Positions 35,902 through 44,044 of a stretch of 64,000 nt of DNA are shown piece by piece. Below the pieces are notes generated by a model. That model saw only the letters and a list, made by a program, of their open reading frames with translations, was not told where the DNA came from and made no database searches. The stretch is taken from NCBI GenBank assembly GCA_910575105.1, contig CAJTDK010000006.1, positions 1 through 64,000 of the forward strand, in the 5' to 3' direction. Made by a program: the position numbers and the translations under genes. Position 1 is the first letter of the stretch; each line of letters begins with the position of its first letter. This DNA is from Lachnospiraceae bacterium (GTDB lineage Bacteria > Bacillota > Clostridia > Lachnospirales > Lachnospiraceae).

Positions 35902-36893
35902 AAAAAAGTCTTTATACCCTGTTCAAAAAAGATTGCCGGATGATGGCGTCGGGGAAATTCTTTTTTGTGGCGCTGGGATCCCTTCTGATTTATACGTTAT
36001 TCATTCATTTCGGTTATCTGAAGTTCATGGATATGGACATCTACAATGTATATCTCTACGACCCGGCAGGAACGCAGGCCCAGGCTTCCCTGCTCGTCCA
36101 TCCGACGGCATCCCTGGAAGAAATGGATGCCATGCTTGAAAAAGACGCAAACGGCGTGGGGATCGATGCCGGCGATGGCAGGCCGGACGTCGTACTCTAT
36201 GCGGGATCTGAAAAGGTTGACCGCCACAGAGCGGATTACGCACTGTCTTTGCTTTATTCCGGCAGTTCATATACGCCGGAAACCGTAGGCGGCAACACCC
36301 CGGAGATGAAGAAACGGAAAGAAATAACCTGTGAACTGCTGTTCATTGAGATTGTTGCCGTAGGCTTTCTGGGAATTGCTTCCGTCCTGTTCAAAGAAAA
36401 GCAGATGGGAGTGATCCGCATCCATGCCGTTATGCCGCTTCACAGGAGTCTGTTTATCTTTTCGAAGGTCTTTCTTTTTCTGCTGACTGACCTGGTGTTT
36501 GCGGTTCTGCTGACGGTGCTCAATGTGGGGGCAGCAGGAATGGGAAGCTTCCTGCCCGCTGTGCTGGTGCAGACGGCCATCCTGTCTTTGGCCATGGCTC
36601 TTACGGGCTTTGGCTGCGCGATGGTGTTAAGGGACTTTAAGCAATTTTCCCTGGCTTATCTGGTGATTGCGTTCTTTGCGACAGCTCCGGTTTTTCTGAC
36701 GGCCAACACTCCGGTCAAAATGGCGTGGGCCCGTTACTATCCCTTTTATCAGGTATATATGGGTCTGAAAAACGCATTTTTCGGTACGGCTGTTACGAGC
36801 CCGGTCTATTTTGTGCGCGCGGCGTGTGTAATCATCCTGCTCTTTGGCATCGTATTCGCGGCCTTTAGCAGGGAAATGGGAAGGGAGGGCTGA
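35898..36893 (+). CDS. ABC-2 type permease, first subunit (system 2)
   Basis: 331 residues. One helix near 22-42, then a hydrophilic loop of about 100 residues predicted outside (YNVYLYDPAGTQ to PETVGGNTPEMKKR), and five more helices in the second half (from about 145). The large loop and overall plan resemble NatB/YhgE-like exporters rather than the compact LanE/G permeases of system 1. It overlaps the ATPase gene by four bases. Confidence 0.85.
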   Translation: MKKSLYTLFKKDCRMMASGKFFFVALGSLLIYTLFIHFGYLKFMDMDIYNVYLYDPAGTQAQASLLVHPTASLEEMDAMLEKDANGVGIDAGDGRPDVVLYAGSEKVDRHRADYALSLLYSGSSYTPETVGGNTPEMKKRKEITCELLFIEIVAVGFLGIASVLFKEKQMGVIRIHAVMPLHRSLFIFSKVFLFLLTDLVFAVLLTVLNVGAAGMGSFLPAVLVQTAILSLAMALTGFGCAMVLRDFKQFSLAYLVIAFFATAPVFLTANTPVKMAWARYYPFYQVYMGLKNAFFGTAVTSPVYFVRAACVIILLFGIVFAAFSREMGREG

Positions 36894-36895
36894 AA

Positions 36896-37903
36896 ATGAA
36901 AGGATTGGTTTATCAGTTAAAAAGTGTCCGGAAAGATAAGTTTTGTATCATGTCATTCCTTCTGCCAGTGATGGTCGCTATCCTGATGAATGCAGCTGGT
37001 TCCATAGACCTTTCTTCTCTGGGGGAGCTTCAGTTTGGCGTGATCGCTGGCGATGTCACTTCGGAGACAGAAAGGTGGCTTGAGCGGTACGGCTCTGTTA
37101 TGGTCTGTCAGACAAGGGAGGAACTAATCCTGGCGGTTAACGATCCTTCGACCAATCTGATCGGCGTGGAAATGGATAAAAAAGGAATCAAGACTATGTT
37201 ATCCGGCGATGAATTAGCAGTATGGCAACAGACGGCGCAGACGCTCCCGGCGCTTTATAGGCATCGTAAAAAGGCGGCGCAGGCGGATGTGCAGATCCTG
37301 GAGCGGCCGGATATACTGGCGGGATATCAGCACATTTTTCCTGCAATGACGCTGGTGGCAGCCATGTTCATGGGCTGTACCTTTACTGCCATGAACATCA
37401 TCTCCGAAAAGGAGGACGGGATTGCATTTATCAATGAAATCCTGCCGATGTCCGCCAAAGAATATCTCCTGCAGAAAATATTTATCGGCTTCGTATTCGG
37501 ATGTCTGTCCACGGTTGTGACAGCGGCGGTCTGTTTCAGGCTTCCACCGGCCCGGGCGGCGGCCATGCTGGCGCTGATCCTTTTGTCCGCCTTTGCAGCG
37601 TCTCTGGCCGGCTTGTTTGTGGGACGCCTGTCGGATGGGCTGATGGAAGGGGTGGTCTATATCAAAATTGTGATGATTGTGTTTATGGCGGTTCCTCTGC
37701 TGAATTATCTGGCGGCGGAGGGGAACAAAGTCCTTACGCTGATCTGTTGTCTCGTCCCGTCCAGCGCTGCCTTTGAGGGGATCATGGTTCTGGCAGACGG
37801 AAGCGAATCAGGCGCAGGCAAAGACATGGTTATCCTTGCCGTTCATTGTGCAGTCTGGCTTTTGCTCTATCTGTCCTTAGCAAAGCGCCGGAAAAAGCGG
37901 TAA
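36896..37903 (+). CDS. ABC-2 type permease, second subunit (system 2)
   Basis: 335 residues, with the same plan as the preceding subunit: helix 1 (about 17-33), an external domain (LGELQFGVIAGDVTSE to QADVQILERPDI) and about six helices from residue 140 on. The motif IISEKEDGIAFINEILPMSAKEYLLQKI matches LFKEKQMGVIRIHAVMPLHRSLFIFSKV of its partner, showing that they form a heterodimer of related subunits. Two bases separate the genes. No clear terminator follows. Confidence 0.85.
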   Translation: MKGLVYQLKSVRKDKFCIMSFLLPVMVAILMNAAGSIDLSSLGELQFGVIAGDVTSETERWLERYGSVMVCQTREELILAVNDPSTNLIGVEMDKKGIKTMLSGDELAVWQQTAQTLPALYRHRKKAAQADVQILERPDILAGYQHIFPAMTLVAAMFMGCTFTAMNIISEKEDGIAFINEILPMSAKEYLLQKIFIGFVFGCLSTVVTAAVCFRLPPARAAAMLALILLSAFAASLAGLFVGRLSDGLMEGVVYIKIVMIVFMAVPLLNYLAAEGNKVLTLICCLVPSSAAFEGIMVLADGSESGAGKDMVILAVHCAVWLLLYLSLAKRRKKR

Positions 37904-37946
37904 CTGCATTGTTTCCAAATAAATACAATTATTTTTGTGTAATCTG

Positions 37947-37994
37947 TTGCGTTAATTATTTAACGGATGTATAATTTTGATAAATAATTAACAA
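37947..37994 (+). promoter_or_regulatory. adh promoter with two Rex-type operators
   Basis: Promoter: TTGCGT (37947-37952), 17 bases, TATAAT (37970-37975). Site 1 at 37977-37994, TTGATAAATAATTAACAA, matches the clostridial Rex consensus TTGTTAA-N4-TTAACAA at 13 of 14 fixed positions and covers the transcription start. Site 2 at 37949-37966, core TTAA-N4-TTAA within CGTTAATTATTTAACG, matches 10 of 14 and covers the -35 and spacer. Confidence 0.75.
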
Positions 37995-38018
37995 AAATAA
38001 GAAAAGGAGAACAAGACT

Positions 38019-39200
38019 ATGGCAAGATTTACTTTACCAAGGGACATTTATCACGGAAAAGGCTGTTTGGAGGAGCTTAAGAACTTAAAGGGAAGGAAAG
38101 CGATCCTTGTCGTGGGCGGCGGTTCCATGAAGCGACAGGGCTTTCTCGACAGGGCAGCCGGTTACTTAAAAGAGGCCGGAATGGAAGTTGAGCTTTTTGA
38201 GGGCGTTGAGCCGGATCCGTCGGTGGAGACGGTAATGAAGGGCGCTGAGGCCATGCGTAAGTTTGAGCCGGACTGGATCGTTTCCATGGGCGGCGGCTCA
38301 CCCATTGACGCGGCAAAAGCGATGTGGGCGTTCTACGAGTATCCGGAGACCACCTTCGAGGATCTGTGCATTCCGTTTAATTTCCCGGAGCTGCGCCAGA
38401 AGGCTAAGTTCTGTGCGATTCCGTCCACATCCGGAACAGCTACGGAGGTTACCGCATTCTCCGTGATCACCAACTATCAGACGGGCGTGAAGTATCCTCT
38501 GGCTGACTTCAACATCACACCTGATGTCGCCATTGTTGACCCTGATCTTGTTATGGGCCTTCCGGTAAAACAGGTTGCCTACACCGGCATGGACGCGCTG
38601 ACCCATGCGATCGAGGCTTATGTTTCTACCTTAAACTGTGCGTTCACGGATCCGCTGGCCCTTCAGGCTATTGAGATGGTACTCGATTATCTGCCGGCAT
38701 CCTACAACTGCGACATGGCGGCGAGAGAGCAGATGCACTACGCACAGTGTCTGGCAGGCATGGCATTTTCCAATGCGCTGCTTGGCATTGTCCACTCCAT
38801 GGCCCACAAGACAGGAGCGGCATTCTCTACCGGGCACATCCCTCACGGCTGTGCAAATGCCATCTATCTGCCATACGTCATCAAATACAACGCAAATGAT
38901 CCGGTTGCGGCGAAGCGCTATGCAGAGATCGCGCGCAGGATGGGACTTGAAGGGACCTCCGAGAAAGCGCTCATCAACAGTCTTTGCGCGAAGATCGACG
39001 ATTTCAACGTAAAGCTCAATATTCCGAAGACTTTGAAAGAATTCGGCATCAATGAGGATGAGTTCAAGGAGAAGATCGCAGGCATCGCAGAGCGCGCGGT
39101 AGGCGACGCATGTACAGGCTCCAACCCGAGAAAGATAGATCCGGCGGCTATGGAGAAGCTGTTTAATTGTACATATTACGGAACAGAAGTTGATTTTTAA
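38019..39200 (+). CDS. Iron-containing alcohol dehydrogenase
   Basis: 393-residue group III alcohol dehydrogenase that reduces an aldehyde to an alcohol to dispose of reductant. The dinucleotide loop is SMGGGSPIDAAKAMW. Metal ligands are visible in GMDALTHAIEAYVS (His near 196), GIVHSMAHKTGA (His near 261) and GHIPHGCANAIYLPYV (His near 275). GGGSMKRQGF in the first strand region lacks the Asp often seen in NADH enzymes, so NADPH use is possible. AAAAGGAG ribosome site. Likely repressed by Rex when NADH is low. The nfnAB genes downstream would balance NADPH, NADH and ferredoxin. Confidence 0.92.
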   Translation: MARFTLPRDIYHGKGCLEELKNLKGRKAILVVGGGSMKRQGFLDRAAGYLKEAGMEVELFEGVEPDPSVETVMKGAEAMRKFEPDWIVSMGGGSPIDAAKAMWAFYEYPETTFEDLCIPFNFPELRQKAKFCAIPSTSGTATEVTAFSVITNYQTGVKYPLADFNITPDVAIVDPDLVMGLPVKQVAYTGMDALTHAIEAYVSTLNCAFTDPLALQAIEMVLDYLPASYNCDMAAREQMHYAQCLAGMAFSNALLGIVHSMAHKTGAAFSTGHIPHGCANAIYLPYVIKYNANDPVAAKRYAEIARRMGLEGTSEKALINSLCAKIDDFNVKLNIPKTLKEFGINEDEFKEKIAGIAERAVGDACTGSNPRKIDPAAMEKLFNCTYYGTEVDF

Positions 39201-39224
39201 GATTTTCACAACATGACGGCTCAA

Positions 39225-39278
39225 AATGCCAGAAGCCCGTCAAGGCGAGGATTTCAGCCTTTACTGGCTTTTGGCATT
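39225..39278 (+). repeat. Two-tier inverted repeat in the adh-nfnA gap
   Basis: The 409-base gap 39201-39609 has no credible gene. Near its start, AATGCCAGAAGCC (39225-39237) pairs with GGCTTTTGGCATT (39266-39278) with one G-U, and inside it AAGGC (39242-39246) pairs with GCCTT (39257-39261). No T tract follows. It could be a terminator variant for adh, a structured RNA or the scar of a mobile repeat. The bases 39280-39500 show nothing I recognise. Confidence 0.55.
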
Positions 39279-39507
39279 CTGGGTGGAAAAAAGCCGGTTA
39301 ATATACAAAGACTATCGCGATCATGCTGGAGGATTTACACATCCTATTTTCAAAGATTTCACCTATTGGATCATCATTAACATTCCCCATCTACGCACAT
39401 CGCTTCATTCCGCCGCCTTGCAGAATGACGATATAGGAAGCACAGTTAGTTCAAAAATGAATGTGTCTAGGTCTCGTCCCCGTAAAGGCGTATGATCTGA
39501 TAATTTT

Positions 39508-39523
39508 ATATCACCTGTGATAT
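39508..39523. promoter_or_regulatory. Palindromic operator candidate before nfnAB
   Basis: ATATCACCTGTGATAT, 7-bp arms around a 2-base centre, lies 24 bases upstream of the nfnA -35, centred about 67 bases before the expected start. The position suits an activator of the Crp/Fnr type more than a repressor. The regulator is unknown and it does not match the Rex consensus. Confidence 0.5.
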
Positions 39524-39547
39524 TTTAATAACGTATCCCTCAATTAC

Positions 39548-39576
39548 TTGATATTTTTTAGCAAATACATTAGAAT
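39548..39576 (+). promoter_or_regulatory. Promoter of nfnAB
   Basis: TTGATA (39548-39553), 17 bases and TAGAAT (39571-39576), 33 bases before the ATG. AGGAGG just before the start codon is the ribosome site. Confidence 0.75.
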
Positions 39577-39609
39577 ATACTTTAGCATAAATTATTAGGA
39601 GGAAATAAA

Positions 39610-40497
39610 ATGTACAAGATATTAAAAGCAGAAAAGCTGGCTGCTAACATTTATCTTATGGACGTTGAGGCTCCCCGTGTGGCAAAGCACTGTGAACCGG
39701 GGCAGTTTGTCATCGTGAAGATGGATGAGAAGGGTGAGAGGATTCCTCTTACGATCTGTGACTACGACAGAGAGGCGGGAATTGTCACCATTGTGTTCCA
39801 GCCGGTAGGCGCGTCCACCACGAAGATGACAAACCTCAAAGCGGGAGACGCATTCCGCGACTTCACCGGTCCTCTTGGCCGTCCGTCTGAATTCGTGGAG
39901 GAGGATGTGGAAGAGTTAAAGAAGAAGAAATTCCTCTTCGTAGCCGGCGGCGTTGGGGCGGCGCCGGTCTATCCGCAGGTGAAGTGGCTTAAAGAGCACG
40001 GCATCGACGTGGATGTCATCGTCGGCTCCAAGACCAAAGACCTGCTCATCCTCGAAAAGGAGATGGAGGCGGTTGCCGGGAATTATTATCCGTGTACGGA
40101 CGACGGTACATACGGGCATGCAGGCATGGTCACCACTATGGTTGACGAGCTGGTAGAAAAGGGCAACAAGTATGACGTCTGCGTAGCGATCGGCCCTATG
40201 ATCATGATGAAGTTTACCTGCCTGACTACGAAAAAGCATGACATTCCCACTATTGTCAGCATGAATCCGATCATGGTTGACGGGACGGGGATGTGCGGCG
40301 CCTGCCGTGTGATCGTAGGCGGCGAGGTGAAGTTTGCGTGCGTGGACGGCCCTGAGTTTGACGGGCATCTGGTCGACTTTGACAATGCGATGAAGAGACA
40401 GCAGATGTACAAGACCCAGGAGGGTCGTGCGATGCTTAAAGTACAGGAAGGCGACACCCATCACGGTGGCTGCGGCAATTGCGGAGGTGAAAACTAA
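39610..40497 (+). CDS. nfnA: NADH-dependent ferredoxin:NADP+ oxidoreductase, subunit A
   Basis: 295 residues of the ferredoxin-reductase family (dihydroorotate dehydrogenase electron-transfer type). The FAD part includes CEPGQFVIVKMDEKGERIPLTICDYD; the NAD part includes VAGGVGAAPVYPQVKWL. A C-terminal [2Fe-2S] cluster site is given by MCGACRV, FACVDGPEFDGH and the terminal GGCGNCGGEN. With NfnB it would use electron bifurcation to couple NADPH oxidation with ferredoxin and NAD reduction. The TAATGG junction overlaps the next start by one base. Confidence 0.9.
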   Translation: MYKILKAEKLAANIYLMDVEAPRVAKHCEPGQFVIVKMDEKGERIPLTICDYDREAGIVTIVFQPVGASTTKMTNLKAGDAFRDFTGPLGRPSEFVEEDVEELKKKKFLFVAGGVGAAPVYPQVKWLKEHGIDVDVIVGSKTKDLLILEKEMEAVAGNYYPCTDDGTYGHAGMVTTMVDELVEKGNKYDVCVAIGPMIMMKFTCLTTKKHDIPTIVSMNPIMVDGTGMCGACRVIVGGEVKFACVDGPEFDGHLVDFDNAMKRQQMYKTQEGRAMLKVQEGDTHHGGCGNCGGEN

Positions 40498-41885
40498 TGG
40501 CTGATGTATTAAAGAGAGTGCCTGTCAGAGAGCAGGACGCTAAGGAAAGAGCGGCAAACTTCGAGGAGGTTTGCTACGGCTACAATAAAGAAGAGGCTAT
40601 GGAAGAGGCTGCGCGCTGCATTAACTGTAAGAATGCAAAATGTATCACCGGCTGTCCGGTTGCCATCAATATTCCGGGCTTTATCGCCCAGGTGAAGGAG
40701 GGCAATATCGAGGAAGCCTATAAGGTGATCGGCGAGTCTTCCGCACTGCCGGCGATCTGCGGCCGCGTCTGTCCCCAGGAGTCCCAGTGCGAGTGCAAAT
40801 GTATCCGCGGCATCAAGGGCGACCCGGTTTCCATCGGAAAATTGGAGCGGTTCGTTGCGGATTATGCATTAGAGCATGATATCAAGCCGGCAAAGGCGGA
40901 TAAGACCAACGGCCACAAGGTGGCGGTCATCGGCTCCGGCCCGTCCGGCCTTACCTGTGCCGGCGACCTTGCAAAACTTGGCTATGAGGTGACTGTATTC
41001 GAGGCGCTTCATGAGCTTGGCGGCGTACTGGTTTACGGAATCCCGGAATTCCGTCTGCCGAAAGAGAAGGTGGTAAAGAAGGAGATTGAGAAGGTAAAAG
41101 AGCTGGGCGTTAAGTTTGAGACGAACGTTGTCATCGGAAAGTCCACCACCATCGACCAGTTGATGGAAGAGGAGGACTTCGAGGCTGTATTTATCGGCTC
41201 CGGCGCCGGACTTCCCATGTTCATGGGCATCCCGGGAGAGACGGCCAACGGCGTGTTCTCTGCCAATGAGTACCTGACCAGAAGCAACCTGATGAAAGCC
41301 TTTGACGACAATTACGATACACCGATCGCCGCCGGAAAGAAGGTTGCGGTCGTAGGCGGCGGCAATGTTGCCATGGATGCTGCGAGAACGGCTCTGCGCC
41401 TTGGCGCTGAAGTCCATATCGTATACCGCAGAAGCGAGGCTGAACTCCCGGCCAGAGTGGAAGAGGTTCACCATGCGAAAGAGGAAGGCGTGATCTTTGA
41501 CCTTCTGACCAACCCGAAGGAGATTCATGTAGATGAGAACGGCTGGGTGAAGGGCATGACCGTGATCAAGATGGAGCTTGGGGAGCCGGACGCATCCGGA
41601 AGAAGACGCCCGGTTGAGATTCCCGGCTCTGAGTACGAGATCGAGCTTGACACTGTGATCATGTCTCTCGGAACCTCACCGAATCCGCTGATCGCATCGA
41701 CCACAAAGGGTCTTGAGACTAACCGCAGAAAATGTATCGTAGCAGAGGAGGAGAACGGGCAGACCTCCAAGGCGGCAGTATTCGCAGGCGGTGACGCCGT
41801 TACGGGAGCGGCTACGGTTATTCTGGCCATGGGCGCAGGAAAAGCGGGAGCGAAGGGAATCCACGAGTTGCTGTCTGAGAAATAA
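40497..41885 (+). CDS. nfnB: NADH-dependent ferredoxin:NADP+ oxidoreductase, subunit B
   Basis: 462 residues, GltD-like flavoprotein. N-terminal cysteine sets (CINCKNAKCITGCPV and CGRVCPQESQCECKC) bind two [4Fe-4S] clusters; then come the FAD loop GSGPSGLTCAGDLAKLGYEV and the NADPH loop VVGGGNVAMDAARTALRLGAEV. The C-terminus FAGGDAVTGAATVILAMGAGK is typical of the family. A GltB-type large subunit is absent nearby and NfnA is adjacent, so the transhydrogenase is a better call than glutamate synthase small chain. It is followed by a strong terminator. Confidence 0.9.
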   Translation: MADVLKRVPVREQDAKERAANFEEVCYGYNKEEAMEEAARCINCKNAKCITGCPVAINIPGFIAQVKEGNIEEAYKVIGESSALPAICGRVCPQESQCECKCIRGIKGDPVSIGKLERFVADYALEHDIKPAKADKTNGHKVAVIGSGPSGLTCAGDLAKLGYEVTVFEALHELGGVLVYGIPEFRLPKEKVVKKEIEKVKELGVKFETNVVIGKSTTIDQLMEEEDFEAVFIGSGAGLPMFMGIPGETANGVFSANEYLTRSNLMKAFDDNYDTPIAAGKKVAVVGGGNVAMDAARTALRLGAEVHIVYRRSEAELPARVEEVHHAKEEGVIFDLLTNPKEIHVDENGWVKGMTVIKMELGEPDASGRRRPVEIPGSEYEIELDTVIMSLGTSPNPLIASTTKGLETNRRKCIVAEEENGQTSKAAVFAGGDAVTGAATVILAMGAGKAGAKGIHELLSEK

Positions 41886-41973
41886 GCGTCTCGGATAAAA
41901 GGAAAAAGAACTGTTATTGGACAGGCATGTGGGCATATGACTGTCACGGAGTGAACCGTAAGGATAGAACAGG

Positions 41974-42011
41974 AAAAAGTGCTGCGGCAAAGGTTTCGCA
42001 GCACTTTTTTT
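41974..42011 (+). terminator. Strong intrinsic terminator after nfnB
   Basis: AAAAAGTGCTGCG (41974-41986) pairs perfectly with CGCAGCACTTTTT (41997-42009), loop of 10, T run to 42011. The A-rich left arm makes it usable from the minus strand as well, for the YitT gene that ends at 42057. Confidence 0.92.
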
Positions 42012-42056
42012 GTGAATCAGTGATTAGGTGGCCGATGTCCGAAAGAAGGGGGGGGC

Positions 42057-42653
42057 TTAGGTTACGTCTTTTGAAGCTTTCTGACCGGGACAACATTTTT
42101 GAAGGACATTCAAAGTCACCGTCTGAACTGCCGTGAAGATGATCCCATACAGTACAGAGAGCATGCCGAATACGGCAAATCCGGTCAGAAGAACCACAAG
42201 ATTGATCAGACCCATGGTACAGGCGATGTTAATGTCAGGGTTCTTTTTGTTCAGAATCAGCGCGATGATGTCAAAGCTTATGGCCGTGGATTTCGCACGG
42301 ATGCATAGATAATAGCCGGTCCCCACAAGGAATCCTGCCGACAGGACGCAGAAGGGACGGGGCAGGGCGAGGGACAGATTAAGGCTGTGAAAAAAGGTAA
42401 ACATGGTAAGATAGCAGGCGCAGCTTAACACACTGCCCATAAAAAAATCTTTTCCCAGGAAGATCAGGCATAAAAGGAGCAAAAAAAGGGTCAGCAGGTT
42501 GACGAACAGGGAAAGGTCAATCCGACAGACCTGCCCAAGGACCATGGAAAAGCTGGTGACACCACCGTTGATGATCTTGCCGGGTACGGTGATGAATGCA
42601 TAGGCCCCGGTGATCAGAAGGTTTCCGAGGATGATGGTTAAGATACGTTTCAT
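42057..42653 (-). CDS. YitT-family (DUF161) membrane protein
   Basis: 198 residues, about five membrane helices, with the YitT core (GNLLITGAYAFITVPGKIINGGVTS, and FVLSAGFLVGTGYYLCIRAKSTAISFDIIA-like region). The usual cytosolic C-terminal DUF2179 domain is missing; the protein ends soon after the last helix in a short basic/Cys tail (QKCCPGQKASKDVT). GGAGACAGCT precedes the ATG. A run of eight G at 42048-42055 lies just past the stop. The function of the family is unknown. Confidence 0.85.
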   Translation of the reverse strand: MKRILTIILGNLLITGAYAFITVPGKIINGGVTSFSMVLGQVCRIDLSLFVNLLTLFLLLLCLIFLGKDFFMGSVLSCACYLTMFTFFHSLNLSLALPRPFCVLSAGFLVGTGYYLCIRAKSTAISFDIIALILNKKNPDINIACTMGLINLVVLLTGFAVFGMLSVLYGIIFTAVQTVTLNVLQKCCPGQKASKDVT

Positions 42654-42688
42654 AGCTGTCTCCTTATCTGTTCTCCTTCGTATGCCGG

Positions 42689-43210
42689 TCAGTCTAACAT
42701 CATTCCCATGACGTAGGTGTCATAATATTTTCCGTCGATCAGCGTCTGGTTTTTGAGGCAGCCTTCCATGACAAAGCCGAATTTTAAATATATGGATATG
42801 GCAGTCAGGTTGTCTGCACTCACATCCAGATGAATGCGCTTTGTTACGCCGTTTCCTCTGCACCAGTTAATGGCCGATTGGATCAGCCTTGTCCCGATTC
42901 CCTGTCCGTGATATTTTTTTGCGACAACAATGCCAAGCTCTCCTTCATGGCGGGACTTTACCTTGTGCGTGGATGTAATCGTCGTAAGCCCGACGATCTC
43001 ATCGCCGTCCAGCGCCAGGAGCATCATATTGTTGGCGTTGCCCTCCAGCCCTCTGATATATTCTTCCTCTTCTTTGGCGCTTAACGGGTATTCGTCCTTT
43101 ACAAAGCTCAGGAAAGGTGTTTCCCCGCCTACCTGATGATAAAATGCGACGATTTTTTCAGCTTCTTCTGTCTTTGGATTCCGATATGTAATTTTACTCT
43201 TGTTCATCAT
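42689..43210 (-). CDS. GNAT family N-acetyltransferase
   Basis: 173 residues, RimI/RimJ-like Gcn5 fold. The acetyl-CoA loop is KYHGQGIGTRLIQSAINW, followed by IHLDVSADNLTAISIYLKFGFVMEGCLKNQ, the N/A/Y pattern typical of this subgroup. The two adjacent ATG codons (43210, 43207) both fit AGGAG upstream; I chose the first. An extended -10 (TG-C-TATAAT, minus strand 43253-43245) lies 35 bases upstream. Divergent from rlmH. Confidence 0.88.
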   Translation of the reverse strand: MMNKSKITYRNPKTEEAEKIVAFYHQVGGETPFLSFVKDEYPLSAKEEEEYIRGLEGNANNMMLLALDGDEIVGLTTITSTHKVKSRHEGELGIVVAKKYHGQGIGTRLIQSAINWCRGNGVTKRIHLDVSADNLTAISIYLKFGFVMEGCLKNQTLIDGKYYDTYVMGMMLD

Positions 43211-43379
43211 AATCACTCCTGTCCGCTTTTATTTGATAATCGTATTATAGCAAGTATTTTCAGAATTTCCTAGTGTACTGACACATTCATTGTTACTGTT
43301 TTTCTGACTGAGAAAGTAGTATAATGAATAAAAGAGAAAAATATAAAATCTAACGAAAAAAGAATTCAGGAAGGAAACA

Positions 43380-43862
43380 GTGGTGAAGATTACAGTTATC
43401 AGTGTAGGTAAGTTAAAAGAGAAGTACCTGAAGGACGCCATCGCCGAATACGCGAAGAGGCTTGGCAAATACTGCCGTCTTGAGCTTGTGGAGGTAGCGG
43501 ATGAGAAAACCCCTGATAACGCCGGAAGTGCTGCCTGGAAGGCTGTCCGTGTGAAGGAGGGGGAGCGGATTTTGAAGCATGTGCGCGAGGATGCCTATAT
43601 CATCACGCTGGAGATTGACGGCCTCCAGCTTTCTTCTGAAAAGATGGCGGAAAGGTTGGAGAATCTGGGCATCCAGGGAAAGAGTCACATTATCTTTATT
43701 ATCGGCGGATCGATCGGTCTGGGGGAGGAGGTTCGCAGGAGGGCGAATTTCGCGCTGAGCTTTTCGAAGATGACATTCCCCCATCAACTGATGCGGGTGA
43801 TCCTCCTAGAGCAGATCTACCGGAGCTTCCGGATCATCAACGGGGAGCCATACCATAAGTAA
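43380..43862 (+). CDS. rlmH: 23S rRNA pseudouridine-1915 N3-methyltransferase
   Basis: 160-residue SPOUT methyltransferase that modifies helix 69 of 23S rRNA. It opens ITVISVGKLKEKYLKDAIAEY and contains the SAM knot HIIFIIGGSIGLGEEV and the terminal LLEQIYRSFRIINGEPYHK, all family signatures. Two GTG codons in a row (43380, 43383) after AGGAAGGAAAC could start; the difference is one residue. A TATAAT at 43320-43325 is the likely -10, with no good -35. Confidence 0.96.
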   Translation: MVKITVISVGKLKEKYLKDAIAEYAKRLGKYCRLELVEVADEKTPDNAGSAAWKAVRVKEGERILKHVREDAYIITLEIDGLQLSSEKMAERLENLGIQGKSHIIFIIGGSIGLGEEVRRRANFALSFSKMTFPHQLMRVILLEQIYRSFRIINGEPYHK

Positions 43863-44044
43863 GGGAGAAAAGGAACGGATGTCCCAGAAAAAAGGGATTA
43901 ACAGTTGCATTTATTTAAGTGCTGTGAATAATATTTTCCTACTTAATAAAAATCATGTATTTTATGTGAAAATCCCCCATTTTGTCCAAATTTATAGTAT
44001 AATATCATCAGGTAAAAATTATTCAGAAAGTGATAGGTGCAGTT

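Noticed and set aside
39226-39495. 89-codon open frame in the adh-nfnA gap
   Set aside because: No ribosome site, overlaps the inverted repeat, and the composition does not look like a conserved protein.
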